Shown: piece after piece, positions 25,904-36,600 of the stretch
How the letters are laid out: the number at the start of each line of letters is the position of its first letter
Numbering within the stretch: position 1 is the stretch's first letter
From: Theristus sp. LFF4_11
Lineage: Eukaryota > Nematoda > Chromadorea > Monhysterida > Xyalidae
Direction of reading: 5' to 3'
Assembly: GCA_030248135.1 (NCBI GenBank)
Contig: JASANC010005482.1
Span: forward strand, 1-64,000
DNA length: 64,000 nt
The notes under the pieces: generated by a model
What the model was told of the DNA's origin: nothing
The model's database searches: none
Seen by the model: the letters and a program-made list of their open reading frames with translations, nothing else
Position numbers and translations under genes: made by a program

Positions 25904-27498
25904 CATGTACACGATACCACCCGCACCGCTGCTCCTCTGGTTATTCAATCCCCACAAGGATCGGTTTGGTGTGACTGGAAACCGACCGCTCCGGTCGACG
26001 TGTCCATTCCGCAACGAGAACAACCCTCTCATTTGGGGTGTGGAATACGGAACCCAAAAGATGACAATACAGTTGCAGTTGCGTATAGCACAATGTACAT
26101 GTCACTTTTTTCGCACCCATGGCTGCACTTGGCTGAGTGGAACATATCTGTTTTGCCGCTGAAAAACAACGGCAAATCTATCATTTTCTTGCATGGGTGT
26201 GTATGTTTTGCATGCGAATAAGGAAGGGAGCATTTTGAAGCACTGCAACGTTGGATGCTCGCTCCGTGTGTCGCGAAAATTGGGTCGCAGCCTATATTAT
26301 GCTCGCTGCACGACATCATCTTTATTTGGAAAACGCGCGCTGGGGTATAACTGCTCATATAATGCGTTATGCGCTGTCCGCTCGCTGGCGCTCGCTCGCG
26401 CATCCACGTGATTATTGCACTGCACATGTAGATATCTCATACAAGTGTGGTATAAAAAACGACCGTATTCGTTTGATGTGTGCATAAAACTCATATTGTT
26501 TGTTTTTGGGCACTTTGCTCAGTTGAATCAGCATCTTTTTTGTCTTTTTGGCTCTGGAGCGTTCTGTTTCCATTATTTTTTTCTTGGACCAATTTATATT
26601 TTTCTACTCCACTGAGTCTGCTATCTTTACTTTGCGCATAAAATACGCATACGTTTTTGAAGTGCTAGGTGTGCAAATGGCTTGCTCATTTTAGCTGCTT
26701 ACTCACCATAAGGTTGAATATCAAAGGCCTTTCCTCTGTCAGTTTCTTTCTGCTTTGTGTTCGATAGTTTTCATTTACCACTGAACATTGGACACAAGCT
26801 GCATCTGAGTGTTTCTCTTCTAACCTTAAAAGAAACCAAGGCAAAAACAGCGCAACACAGTTTATGCGTGTTGTTGCGTCGCTTTATTTGCAACCGAGAC
26901 ACAAAAATTGATTCATGAAGATAAATGTTGTTCAGGCGCAAACCGTTGCTTGTTTTGTACCATTTCATAAAAAGTAGATTAGGCACAAAAAGTTTTGTAC
27001 TTGAGGCAAAAAACAACATTTATAACTTCAACAACACGTGCAACGTATAAATATCACTTGCTAATTTTCAGGATGCGAACTTGTTAATGGGCTAGCCAAG
27101 CCAGTAGAACAGGGCAGAGGCAGTTTTGCAACGTCATCAGCCGGATATTATTTTATTAGATTTATGCATACGACTTGCGATGCAACGATACAGCAATGTG
27201 AACAAGATTAGCTCAGCCAGCAAGAACGCGGAATTTTCTCTTGATTGTTGCTTTCTCAACTCGGCTCGGCCACTCTTTCATATGAACGACAATTTGCTGA
27301 ACAGGCGCAGCAACCCAATTGTGACGAACATCATGAAGTTGGTGGAGCGAAGTTGATTTTTTATATTTTTCCGTTTTCAAAAATTGCTTGGTAACAAAAG
27401 TTTGTGAATGCTTTAAATCAACTTAGTCAACTGAGCAACGGTTTTGGGCACGTTTTATGATATCACGCTCCAGTTAACTCACGCTCCAACATTGGATG
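25904..27498. other. Spacer, no gene supported
   Basis: Composition is partly TG/CA-biased (about 26050-26480), otherwise AT-rich. The frame 27126-27356 ends in a moderately protein-like tail and follows a TTTTCAG site at about 27071, but it matches no family I know and has no partner exon. It is not called as a gene. Confidence 0.5.
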
Positions 27499-27950
27499 TT
27501 CTCAGACATTGTTAAAACGGACCTAAACCTAAAAGCCAAACCGAAGCCTAAGCTTAAGCAAAAGCTGTTCCTAACCTAAGCCAAGCCTTTTTAAGAAGCA
27601 AGAATAAAAATAACTGCGTTTTGAACGAGTTTTTGTTGAGGGCGGAGCGTGTGCACGCGCGCCAGTGGATCATGAGCAATGAGCAATGCGGATGCGGGGC
27701 AGGTGCATTTCATTTCAAAAGCACGCGCACCTCGCATCCGCATGCTCATGCTCATGATCCACTAGCGCGCCTGCACACGCTCCGGCCTCAACAAAAACTT
27801 GTTCAAAACGCAATTGTTCTGACATCTTCCTTTCTGAAAAGGCTTGGCTTAGGTTAGGATCAGGTTAGGATCAAGTTAGGCTGAGGATTAGGCTTTAGGA
27901 TTAGGATTTGAATTAGGTCCGTTTAAACAATGTCCGACAACGAGCGTGTC
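27499..27950. mobile_element. Foldback element with TTAGG-like arms
   Basis: The left end reads GACATTGTTAAAACGGACCTAA and the right end carries the inverse (AGGTCCGTTTAAACAATGTC). Each arm holds runs of CCTAA/TTAGG-like words; the right arm reads TTAGGTTAGGATCAGG and later GGATTAGGCTTTAGG. The centre, about 27620-27800, is a second inverted repeat around GTGTGCACGCGCGCCAGTGGATCATGAGC. The whole piece of about 450 bases could fold into one long hairpin. No coding capacity. Confidence 0.5.
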
Positions 27951-28183
27951 GGTTTTTAGAAAAGAAGGGCAACCTGAAGCGTTGCGGTTATTTTTACTTT
28001 TTTTAAATATTTAAATTAAAAAATTGGCATTTTTTTAATTTAAAAAACTAAAACTGGGTTCGAAACTTTTTTAACTTTTCTAAAAAAATCGGGATAAAAT
28101 TACTTTCTTTAATTAATTTAAAAACAAATTTTTTGCCATCAAAATTGTACTTTCATCTGAAAATCAGTACCGTGGGCCCAAAC
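27951..28183. other. AT-rich spacer between foldback and twin elements
   Basis: Short T/A-rich stretch joining two transposons. Its sequence (poly-A/T with TTAATTAA-like words) resembles the margin seen at about 340-430 and 29590-29660, so it may be part of the dispersed repeat family. No gene. Confidence 0.5.
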
Positions 28184-28907
28184 TAGGGTTGTTAAACAAA
28201 AATGAAAATTTAAAAAAAAAGTGATTAAAAAAAACAAAAATGCCGATTTTTTTTTAAAAAAAAAATTCGAAAATTTTTTTTCTCTAATATGCTCTGAAAA
28301 CCTCAATTTTGGCAAAATTTTTCGAAAGTTCAACAAAAATTTTCTTTGATTATACCTCGTAAAATCTTTAGCAGTCGATTTTGGGCCGTTTTACCGACTG
28401 ATTTTAGGCTACGACAACATCTGCGATGAAGTTTTTGAGCGTCCCAAAGCTTGGCCTACCATTTCCGATGCAGATAAGGTGACGATTCGCCTCGCAGAGC
28501 GTCCGATTGTGCTCGCTGCTCCGTTTGCAAGCGCTACGTTGTCTGGTTGCTTGCTGCTTCGTGTCGTGTCGTCGCAACACCATCAGAAGAATTGATCGAA
28601 TTTCAAGGCGGTATGTTTGTCTTCACTTTAGCATTAGTTTAGCTGGGGACAATTAGTGACGTTTTGGAGGTCAAAACACAAGAAGAGGCATGGTGACGGT
28701 TTGGAAAAGGGGTAATTGAGGTCACCAAAACAAAATCTGCAAAGTTCCGTCATATGGGAGGGAGTCATTCGGGAGGCGCTTGCATATCATATGTGGTTCT
28801 TCGGACTCCCTGATTGATTTAGCACAACTTTGATTTTTGAAATTTTTAAAAAAAAAATTAAAAAAAAAACAAAAATGACGATTTTTGTTTTTTTTTTAAC
28901 AACCCTA
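28184..28907. mobile_element. TAGGGTTGTT twin element, copy A
   Basis: Inverted ends: TAGGGTTGTTAAACAAAAA at the left and TTTTTTAACAACCCTA at the right, with TA at each edge. The interior includes a GC-richer core around GACGATTCGCCTCGCAGAGCG. Copy B at 29668-30397 is nearly the same in sequence, order and orientation, with only small indels. No transposase is seen. TA edges suggest a Tc1/mariner-type non-autonomous element; this assignment is tentative. Confidence 0.5.
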
Positions 28908-29667
28908 GCCCAAACAAATTTTCGAAGGGGGGGGTATGGTGCCGTGGGGGGGGTGCCGACCAAAAAGTGAGGGGGGGTCCAACCTATGGTAACGTGGGAC
29001 CCCCCCCCCCCAGGGGGGTCCCATGGGGGGGGGTGCATTTTTTCAAAATTTTCTGTGGGGGGGTCCACCCCCCCCCCCCACCCCCCCATGAAATTTTTTC
29101 GCTTAAATTTTAAAGGAAAAACGCTAAATTTAGCTGCAAAATCTTTGAAATTACAATGAAGATGGTCAAGTTATCATATATTCAGCTTATATTATAGACT
29201 TTATAGACAAAAAATCATGATTTTCGAAAAAAAAATTAGGGTGTGCAGAAAATTTTGGGGGGGGGGGGTCTCCGCCAGGCTAAATTTCATGGGGGGGGGG
29301 GGGGTGTCGCCCCAATTTTTGGGGGGGGGGGGGGCCGGGGGGGGGGGGGGGTGCCCGGTTTTTGGGGGGGTGGCACGGTGCCCCCCCCCCCCCCACCCCC
29401 CACCCGACGGTCTCTGGTGCTCTGGGGGGGGGGTGTACCCCCCCACCCCCCCGCCCACGGTACTGCTGAAAATTCGTTTCAGCTTTCAGGCACTTTTCCT
29501 TCCACAGAAACAGAAAGTGACTTTATGCTTTTTTTGCCATTTTGGTTCGAATCGAATGCACCTATTTTTGTCGACCGTCAGATTTTCCTCCGGCTTTTTG
29601 AAAATTTTTTTAATTAATTTAAAAAAAGTTTCAAAAATCGGGTTTTTCTCTTTTTTCAAACCCTTAC
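28908..29667. repeat. G-run/C-run block and dispersed repeat between twin elements
   Basis: At about 28926-29460 there are many uninterrupted G or C runs of 7-15 bases (for example around 28996-29010, 29289-29303 and 29322-29351), far beyond chance. At about 29060-29185 lies an inverted match to the window start (1-125). At about 29535-29667 lies a direct match to about 300-430. Open frames here read as Gly/Pro homopolymers and are artefacts of the runs. Run lengths of this kind are also prone to assembly error. Confidence 0.5.
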
Positions 29668-30397
29668 TAGGGTTGTTAAACAAAAATGAAAATTTAAAAA
29701 AATGATTTAAAAAAAACAAAAATGCGGATTAAAAAAATCGAAATTTTTTTCTCTAACATGCTCTGAAAACCTCAATTTTGGCACAATTTTTCGAAAGTTC
29801 AACAAAAATTTTCTTTGATCGTTGAAGAAGTTGAAGATTATACCTCGTAAAACCTTTAGCAGTCGATTTTGGACCGTTTTACCGACTGATTTTAGGCTTC
29901 GACAACATCTGCGATGAAGTTTTTGAGCGTCCCAAAACTTGGCCTATCATTTCCGATGCAGATAAGGTGACGATTCGCCTCGCAGAGCGTCCGATTGTGC
30001 TTTGTGCTCGCTGCTCCGTTTGCAAGCGCTACGTTGTCTGGTTGCTGCTTCGTGTCGTGTGACGTGTCGTCGCGACGCGACACCATCAGAAGAATTGATC
30101 GAATTTCAAGGCGGTATGTTTGTCTTCACTTTAGCATTAGCTTAGCTGGGGACAATTAGTGACGTTTTGGAGGTCAAAACACAAGAAGAGGCATGGTGAC
30201 GGTTTGGAAAAGGGGTAATTGAGGTCACCAAAACAAAATCTGCAAAGTTCCGCCATACGGGAGTCATTCGGGAGGCGCTTGCATATCATATGTGGTTCTT
30301 CGGACTCCCTGATTAATTTAGCACAACTTTGATTTTTGAAATTAAAAAAAATTAAACAAAACAAAAATGGCGATTTTTGTTTTTTTTAACAACCCTA
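29668..30397. mobile_element. TAGGGTTGTT twin element, copy B
   Basis: Second copy of the element at 28184-28907, in the same orientation and about 760 bases further on. It has the same ends and the same TA edges. Differences are few and small, such as a short extra segment near 29819-29838 and a few substitutions. The high similarity implies recent duplication or recent movement of both. Non-coding. Confidence 0.5.
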
Positions 30398-30690
30398 CCT
30401 CACCCTACCCTTACCCCACTCTCACTCGAGATTTCAAAACTTTTTCCGATGAGATGATGCCTGCTGCCTGCATCTCTTTCCAAAAGATCAATGTAATTCT
30501 TTTATGTTTTTCCGCAATCACATGAGTACTATAATTTCACAATTTTTCGCAGCGATGATCACCAAACGTAGATGGGTTTCTGATCGGCATCAGCAACCAG
30601 CAGTCCAGCAGCAGCGTGTCAACAGCAGCAACGAGCAGCATTCCTCGCGAGCGACGTCGCAACGACAGCAGCAGTCGGAGGAACGCACGG
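30398..30690. other. 5' flank of mevalonate kinase
   Basis: Contains an acceptor-like TTTTTCGCAG ending at about 30552, followed by sequence with a stop in the mevalonate-kinase frame, so translation most likely begins at the ATG at 30691. The acceptor would suit either a 5' untranslated exon or a trans-splice site. No other feature seen. Confidence 0.5.
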
Positions 30691-33600
30691 ATGAACGGTG
30701 CGATCGGCGGTTTCGACGACGACGCCACGACGGTGAACATTGAGAACAACTTTGCGACGAACAGCATCGCGTTCGGTTCACCCAGACGAACAATGGACAA
30801 TCACCAGGAGCAGGCGCGCTCGTCCAACATGGCCGACGGGCCGACGCGCGCCGCATCCGGCTCCGGCTCCGGCTCGCCGTGCCCCTCGTCCGCCGCCACC
30901 GGTCTGTTCATCTCGGCGCCCGGAAAAATCATACTGTTCGGCGAACACGCGGTCGTTTATGGCAGAGTGCGTGCTCCACACCATTTTCGATATGTTTCGC
31001 TTTTTTTAATGTTGTGTTTTATAAATTCATTTTGTTCCTCACTCGGTGCTTTCCTTCTGCAAGTTGAGAACTAGTCTGCGTTTCACTACTTGTAGACGGC
31101 GATTGCGGGCAGCATCGACCTGCGCACGTACGTCAGTTTGTACACGTCACAAGACGGCGTCATTTATTTGTCGTTGCCTGATCTCGGCGTCGAGAAGACT
31201 TGGATGCTCAAGGATCTACAAAAGGCCGCTGACAGAATGGCTGCCGGTCAGTATTTGTTTTTAGTGCGGTCTTGAATTCGTACGTCGTTCACGTTCTTTC
31301 TGGTTGAATTTGTTTTTTATGGGATCTTGTCTCTTGTGTCCGCAGGGAAATACTGTTTTTTCGAGTTTTTCAACCTTGCGAAACGCGTTGCAGATCCAAG
31401 CCTGCAGGACGATGGAGCACCGCCGCACCTTGAGATCGTGGTACCATTGGCGCGCAAGCTCAGTGGCTCCTGCGAGGACCAGTGTGGTGTGCAGCATCTC
31501 GCCGTGCTCGCCTTCTGGTATCTCTTAATTGGGGTCGCGCGAAAAAATCGGTGAGCTTTTCTTTAAAGTTTGGTGGTTTTTCTGCACGATATCAAGTTTG
31601 AAATTTGCCTGACAGCAGAAGAGAAGTGAAGTGACGAGTGGGTTTGGTGCGGCGGAGAAGATTTGGCATTGGCCTGTGTTTGAATTAGCTCGGTGATTTT
31701 CCATGTCAGGTTGCATGCTTCAACCATTCAAATTGTTTGAATGTGATTTACACAATCTGATTTCAAACTGTTACTGTCGTATATAGAGAACCAACGAACA
31801 ACACCAGAAATATCCGTGATTTGTGTTGTGTCACAATTGTTGCAATGTTTTCAATCATTTTGCAGCGACCTGCAAGCAGTGAAAGTGACCGTCAAGTTTC
31901 GTCTGCCGTCCTGCGTGGGACTTGGCTCCTCCGGTGCTTATTGCGTATGCATTGCTGCTGCCTTGCTACAAGCCACCGGCTTGATACCCCCACCTTCCGT
32001 TGCGGTACGTTGCCTTTTTTGGGCACCATTGATACGGCGCAACAAGCAACAGGCGCCCATGTGTGCAGTTACTCGCACCCAAAAAAAGAACAAATGTGAT
32101 CATTAGTTGAATTCATCGGGGGGATTTTGAAGCCATTGAATTGTTATCGTATCACCAAATTCGAATCCCGTCAGTGTTTTTGAAAACGCAGACAAACCGT
32201 GAACTAAAGTTTCGCTTTTATGTCTGTTTTAATTTTCCGAAGGTTCGTTTCGTGCAAAGCACTCCGAGCTTTATGGTTTATTATCGTGCTCTCGCTCAGT
32301 CGGTCAGCCTTTTAATTTCAAAGGCCAGCGTCGTGCCGTGCTGCTCTGCGGATGCGTGCGCTCGCTGAAGCATGACTAACGCAGCCGCCACATCAGTGCA
32401 GTTTTTTTGCATATCAGTACGCAAGCACACCCGGAACTGCGTAATTCAGTAGAGGTTTAGAGACGAGCGCATATATGAGAAACAGTGAGACACGACAAAA
32501 CTGGGAACAAAAAAGACTGCGAAAAACATTTTGACCACTAGAACACTGCAGTGTAAACGGAGGTTTTCGTGAACTTTTTTCAAGCAAAAGAAAAACGTTT
32601 TTTTGCAGCCGTCCGGTAAGAGCGATGCGTCGGAGGGTCTAACGTGGACGGACGCTCACTTAGACATGATTCGCAAGTGGGCAGCGGCCGCCGAGAGTCT
32701 CATTCACGGACGTGCCTCTGGCATCGACGCCGCCGTCTGCACTTACGGTCAGTTGGCCTTGCACAATGGCGAATACGCCAACATCCTCCCTACCCCTGGA
32801 ATTATTTCTGGCGTTTTGGATTGGAGGCATCTTTGGTTGATCTTTTTTCACATCTACGGCATGCGTTTTATTTAGGAGAACATCAGTAGTTCGAAGCTCT
32901 GTTGTTGTTATCGCTTTGTTTGCTTTGAGATGGCACACAGAAGCGTTGCGTTGCTGTGTGTGACAAGATGCGATGACAATATTTGTGTTGATGGTGAAGT
33001 GACAAGTGTGGAGACGCTAAAAACAACTCTGCAAATAAACCGACGGTGCCTGTATACCTGTTCTGTTTCATGGTGGTGAATCAAGTTTCGGTTTCTCCGT
33101 TTGTTATCTGTCTGTGTGGTTTCGGTGGTGGAAGGAGCTTGTGTTTTCCAGTTTTCACCCAGCAACACAGAACACATTACTTCTGACGCAGCTGTTGCGT
33201 ACATTGTTTACGTCGTCGCTGCGTTGTTGTGACTTTTCACCAGCCAAAAGTCAGCACGCGCAACGGGAGCTGTGTTTTAATGAAATGTTCAAATGAACGT
33301 TGTTTTTCAAAACGCTGCACTGTTACGGAACACAAGAAAGTATCTAATCAGTTCGAGAGGGACGTTCAAAAGCAGTTATTATAAAGCTTATTAATTTTCT
33401 ATGTGCTGTCTGGTTCTGAGCAGACACTTCTAATCGATTGTAAACAATGGCGCTTATTGGTCGAAACACTACTACTGGTGTGGTTGTGATATCGCTAATC
33501 ATGAAGCCAGATTTCAACGTGCACAGTGGTTTGCAGGCAAGAGGTACAGCGGTGAATGGACAGACTGGCATTTCCTGAGTACGGTCGTCTGTTGCGGTAC

Positions 33601-36600
33601 GCGGAGCAGCATTAGCACCCGCTCCAATATGCTCTTAAATCTTGACAAACAAGTTTGCTTGCAGCCTGCCGACATTAATAATCAGTCATCCACTGTCAAC
33701 ACTTACTTGCTTGCGTTCGTTCTGTCGTATTACTCGTATCCTTGCTTGCGTCTTTTTTCTCATGTCGGGCGATTGTTTTGAAGTTTCTCAAAATAACGTC
33801 ACACACAGTAACGGTAAACGTTTGAACCGCATTGCTATTCGTTGTTGAGTGACGACATGCTTGAGTCCACTCACATTTTGCCTGTTATAAATCGGGCTCC
33901 CTACCTCGCATGCAAGCAGGTGCAGCTGAGGAACCGAGTGATTTACTCACTGAGTGAAATGACATCTCATATAACAAGTAAATGCTCAATAACTGATGCT
34001 AATATCAGTGCGATTTTCAACTTTCGCGGGGCTCCCAGCTTATCTTAATCCACTTGCAACTATAATACGCTGCGTACGCAGTATTATTGTCCTAAGTTGT
34101 ATTCGCAAATGCGAAAACGCAAAATGGACTGAATAAAGCGAGTCGTAACTGAGATATTTCACCTGTATTTTCAGGCGGCATCGCGAGTTTCAAGCCTGGC
34201 ACCAGAATTCAGCACTTCAAAAAGTGAGTTTTCAGACTAAGTCAACATTGATGGGGACAATCGTTCATTTGTGTAAAAAAACTATGCTTGATTATAATTT
34301 CGTTTGCTTGTTTCAGTCTTCCTGACCTGAAAGTCATCCTGATTAATTCAAAAGTGGAGAGAAATACGTCACGAATGGTTGGCACGGTGAAGGAGCGAAT
34401 GAAAAAAGTTTGAAATTTTGGGCAATTTGTAACATTCGTATTTGTAAAAAAGAGGTCACCGTTTTATTATCAGTCACTCTGAGAAACCTGCTCTAAAATT
34501 GATTGGTCTGATGACTATTTTGACTGTAAACTCATCAGTGTTAATTTTGCAACAATTTTGTCAAACCTTGATTGGCTGCATTCGGATAGGCTTCAGAGAT
34601 GCTCAATCCAATGGAATTAATCAAAGTTATAAGTTGTTATAAGCTAAGCTAAGAAAAAAGAATCAGTCTATATCTATCAATGGTTTCCGCTTTCACGTTC
34701 GTCTTGCACTGGTAATGCTAAATTAAAATTATCCTTTACGAGCACGTACAATATGTTTCTTTAAAATGTGTCATCTTTTTCAGCAGCTAATAGTAGAACC
34801 CGCGAAAGAAGAAAGAGCGGGATCGGTTTGAAAAGAGCACATACGTATTAGCCACAAAACGGAGTTTTCGATTCCAACAAACCCGATCCCCGTGCGTTCT
34901 CAACTGGCCGTTCAGAGTTTCCCATGTACTCTGTCTGTATTCTGCACGTTTGCAGTACCCGGAGGTCGTCGACTCGATCTTCAACGCGATCGACGCGATC
35001 TCGCGCGAGGCGGTCACGATGCTGAACAGGCCGGAGGCGTTGAACTCGGTCGGGCCGCCCGGCGGTGGCGAGCACCACGGCGGCGGCGGATCGACGTCCG
35101 ATCGCAACTCGAGCAGCAGCTCGGCGGCGACGTGCAACGACGATGAGCATCACTCGCTGCAGGTTCGTGGCGCCCGTGTGCGCGCGTGCACTCGTATGTC
35201 CCTGTCTCTGTCATTCGCGCCTCCCGTTTCCGTCCTCTCATTACTCGGAAACCTGTTCCGTACCCGCCAGCCGCTGTTTCCGTGTTTTAAAATGGATTGA
35301 CTCACTGACTACAGTCGAACTCAGTAATATGTGGAACCAGCTGATTGGTCGGCCGAGGGGAGGCTGCTCAGACTTTGCACCCTTCTTTTTTCGTGGATCT
35401 GGATTCTATTGAAACGTGTTTCTTTTGAATGAGTGTGAATTTCATGAACCCTTTTCATGCTAAAAATAAACTGAAAATGTTAGAGATCGCAAAATTCAGA
35501 ATTTATTTTAAACAACAAACAGCTCAAAATGCATTTTTTTGTTTAACGACGACGTCGTCGTCGCTTAATTTTTGCGTGTGAACTGAAAGACAAAAGCCTG
35601 AAAGAAGTGCGCTGTGTGTGGTTTGCTGCGTGCACCAAGTAAATGAACACAGCAGCTTACCAAAAACAACTTGAAAACGGTAAAAATGAAAGATGAAAGC
35701 AAAGTCGTCGTCGTGTCGTCGTCGTCCGCGAAATCGGAACGCATTTTTTTAATGCGGACGCATGTCGATCGGTCAGATAAGAATGAAACCCACTTCGGCT
35801 GGCTACACAACGCATTAATTTTAGGCTTTTGTCTTTCAGTTCATACGCAAAAATCAACTGACGCCGTCGTCGTCGTCATCAAACAAAAATGCACTTTGAG
35901 CTGTTGAAAAAAATCTGAATTTCGCAGTCTCCAACCCTTTGAGTTTATTTTTAGCATGAAAAAGGGTGCTGGAAATTCACATTCATTCAAAAGAAACACG
36001 TTTCAATAGAATCCAGATCCACGAAAAAAGAAGGGTGCGGTGTGTGAGTAGCCTCCCCTCGGCCGGCCAATCAGCTGATTCCACATATTATTGAGTTCGA
36101 CTGTACTGCTGATAGATTGGTGTATTCACGTTTCTTCAACGGTTTTGAGAACGGAATGCTGAAAGCTCGAAATCAGTCAACTCTCACCGTGTTTTCTGAA
36201 TCGCGCAACCCAACTCCAAGCACCGATCAGTGCACTGTTCATATTTCACTTGCACCCACGTGGTTTTATATTCATATTTTATAGCTTTTTCATGCATTGC
36301 CAGTTTTTTAGCTTTCTTCAGTATTTCAGCACTGCTTGCTTTCGTGACGCAAATTTTCCGTTTCAAGCTCTTGAAACTTGAAATTTCATAAAAAGAATTG
36401 CATGGACCATTAGCTTAGAACGAAAGTCAAGCATATTTGATATTTCAAGGATCAATTGGATGTTGTACATTTTCCAATGGTTCCACGCGCCGCTTGCCTG
36501 CTGTTACATCGGCTTGGGCTCTACACCGAGTTTTGATTTATGCTTTATTAATTTTGATGCTGTCTCGAACTCAAACCCCACCCCATGTTACTATCTTTTA

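Noticed and set aside
27126..27356. 76-codon frame with a protein-like tail
   Set aside because: Has a TTTTCAG upstream, but no partner exon, no known motif and no conserved neighbour. Kept as uncalled.
29217..29705. Gly/Pro-rich open frames over the G-run block
   Set aside because: Homopolymer runs translate to Gly or Pro in any frame; not a gene.
30616..30690. Upstream extension of mevalonate kinase from 30616
   Set aside because: That position is GTG, not ATG, and the frame is closed further upstream; ATG at 30691 is preferred.
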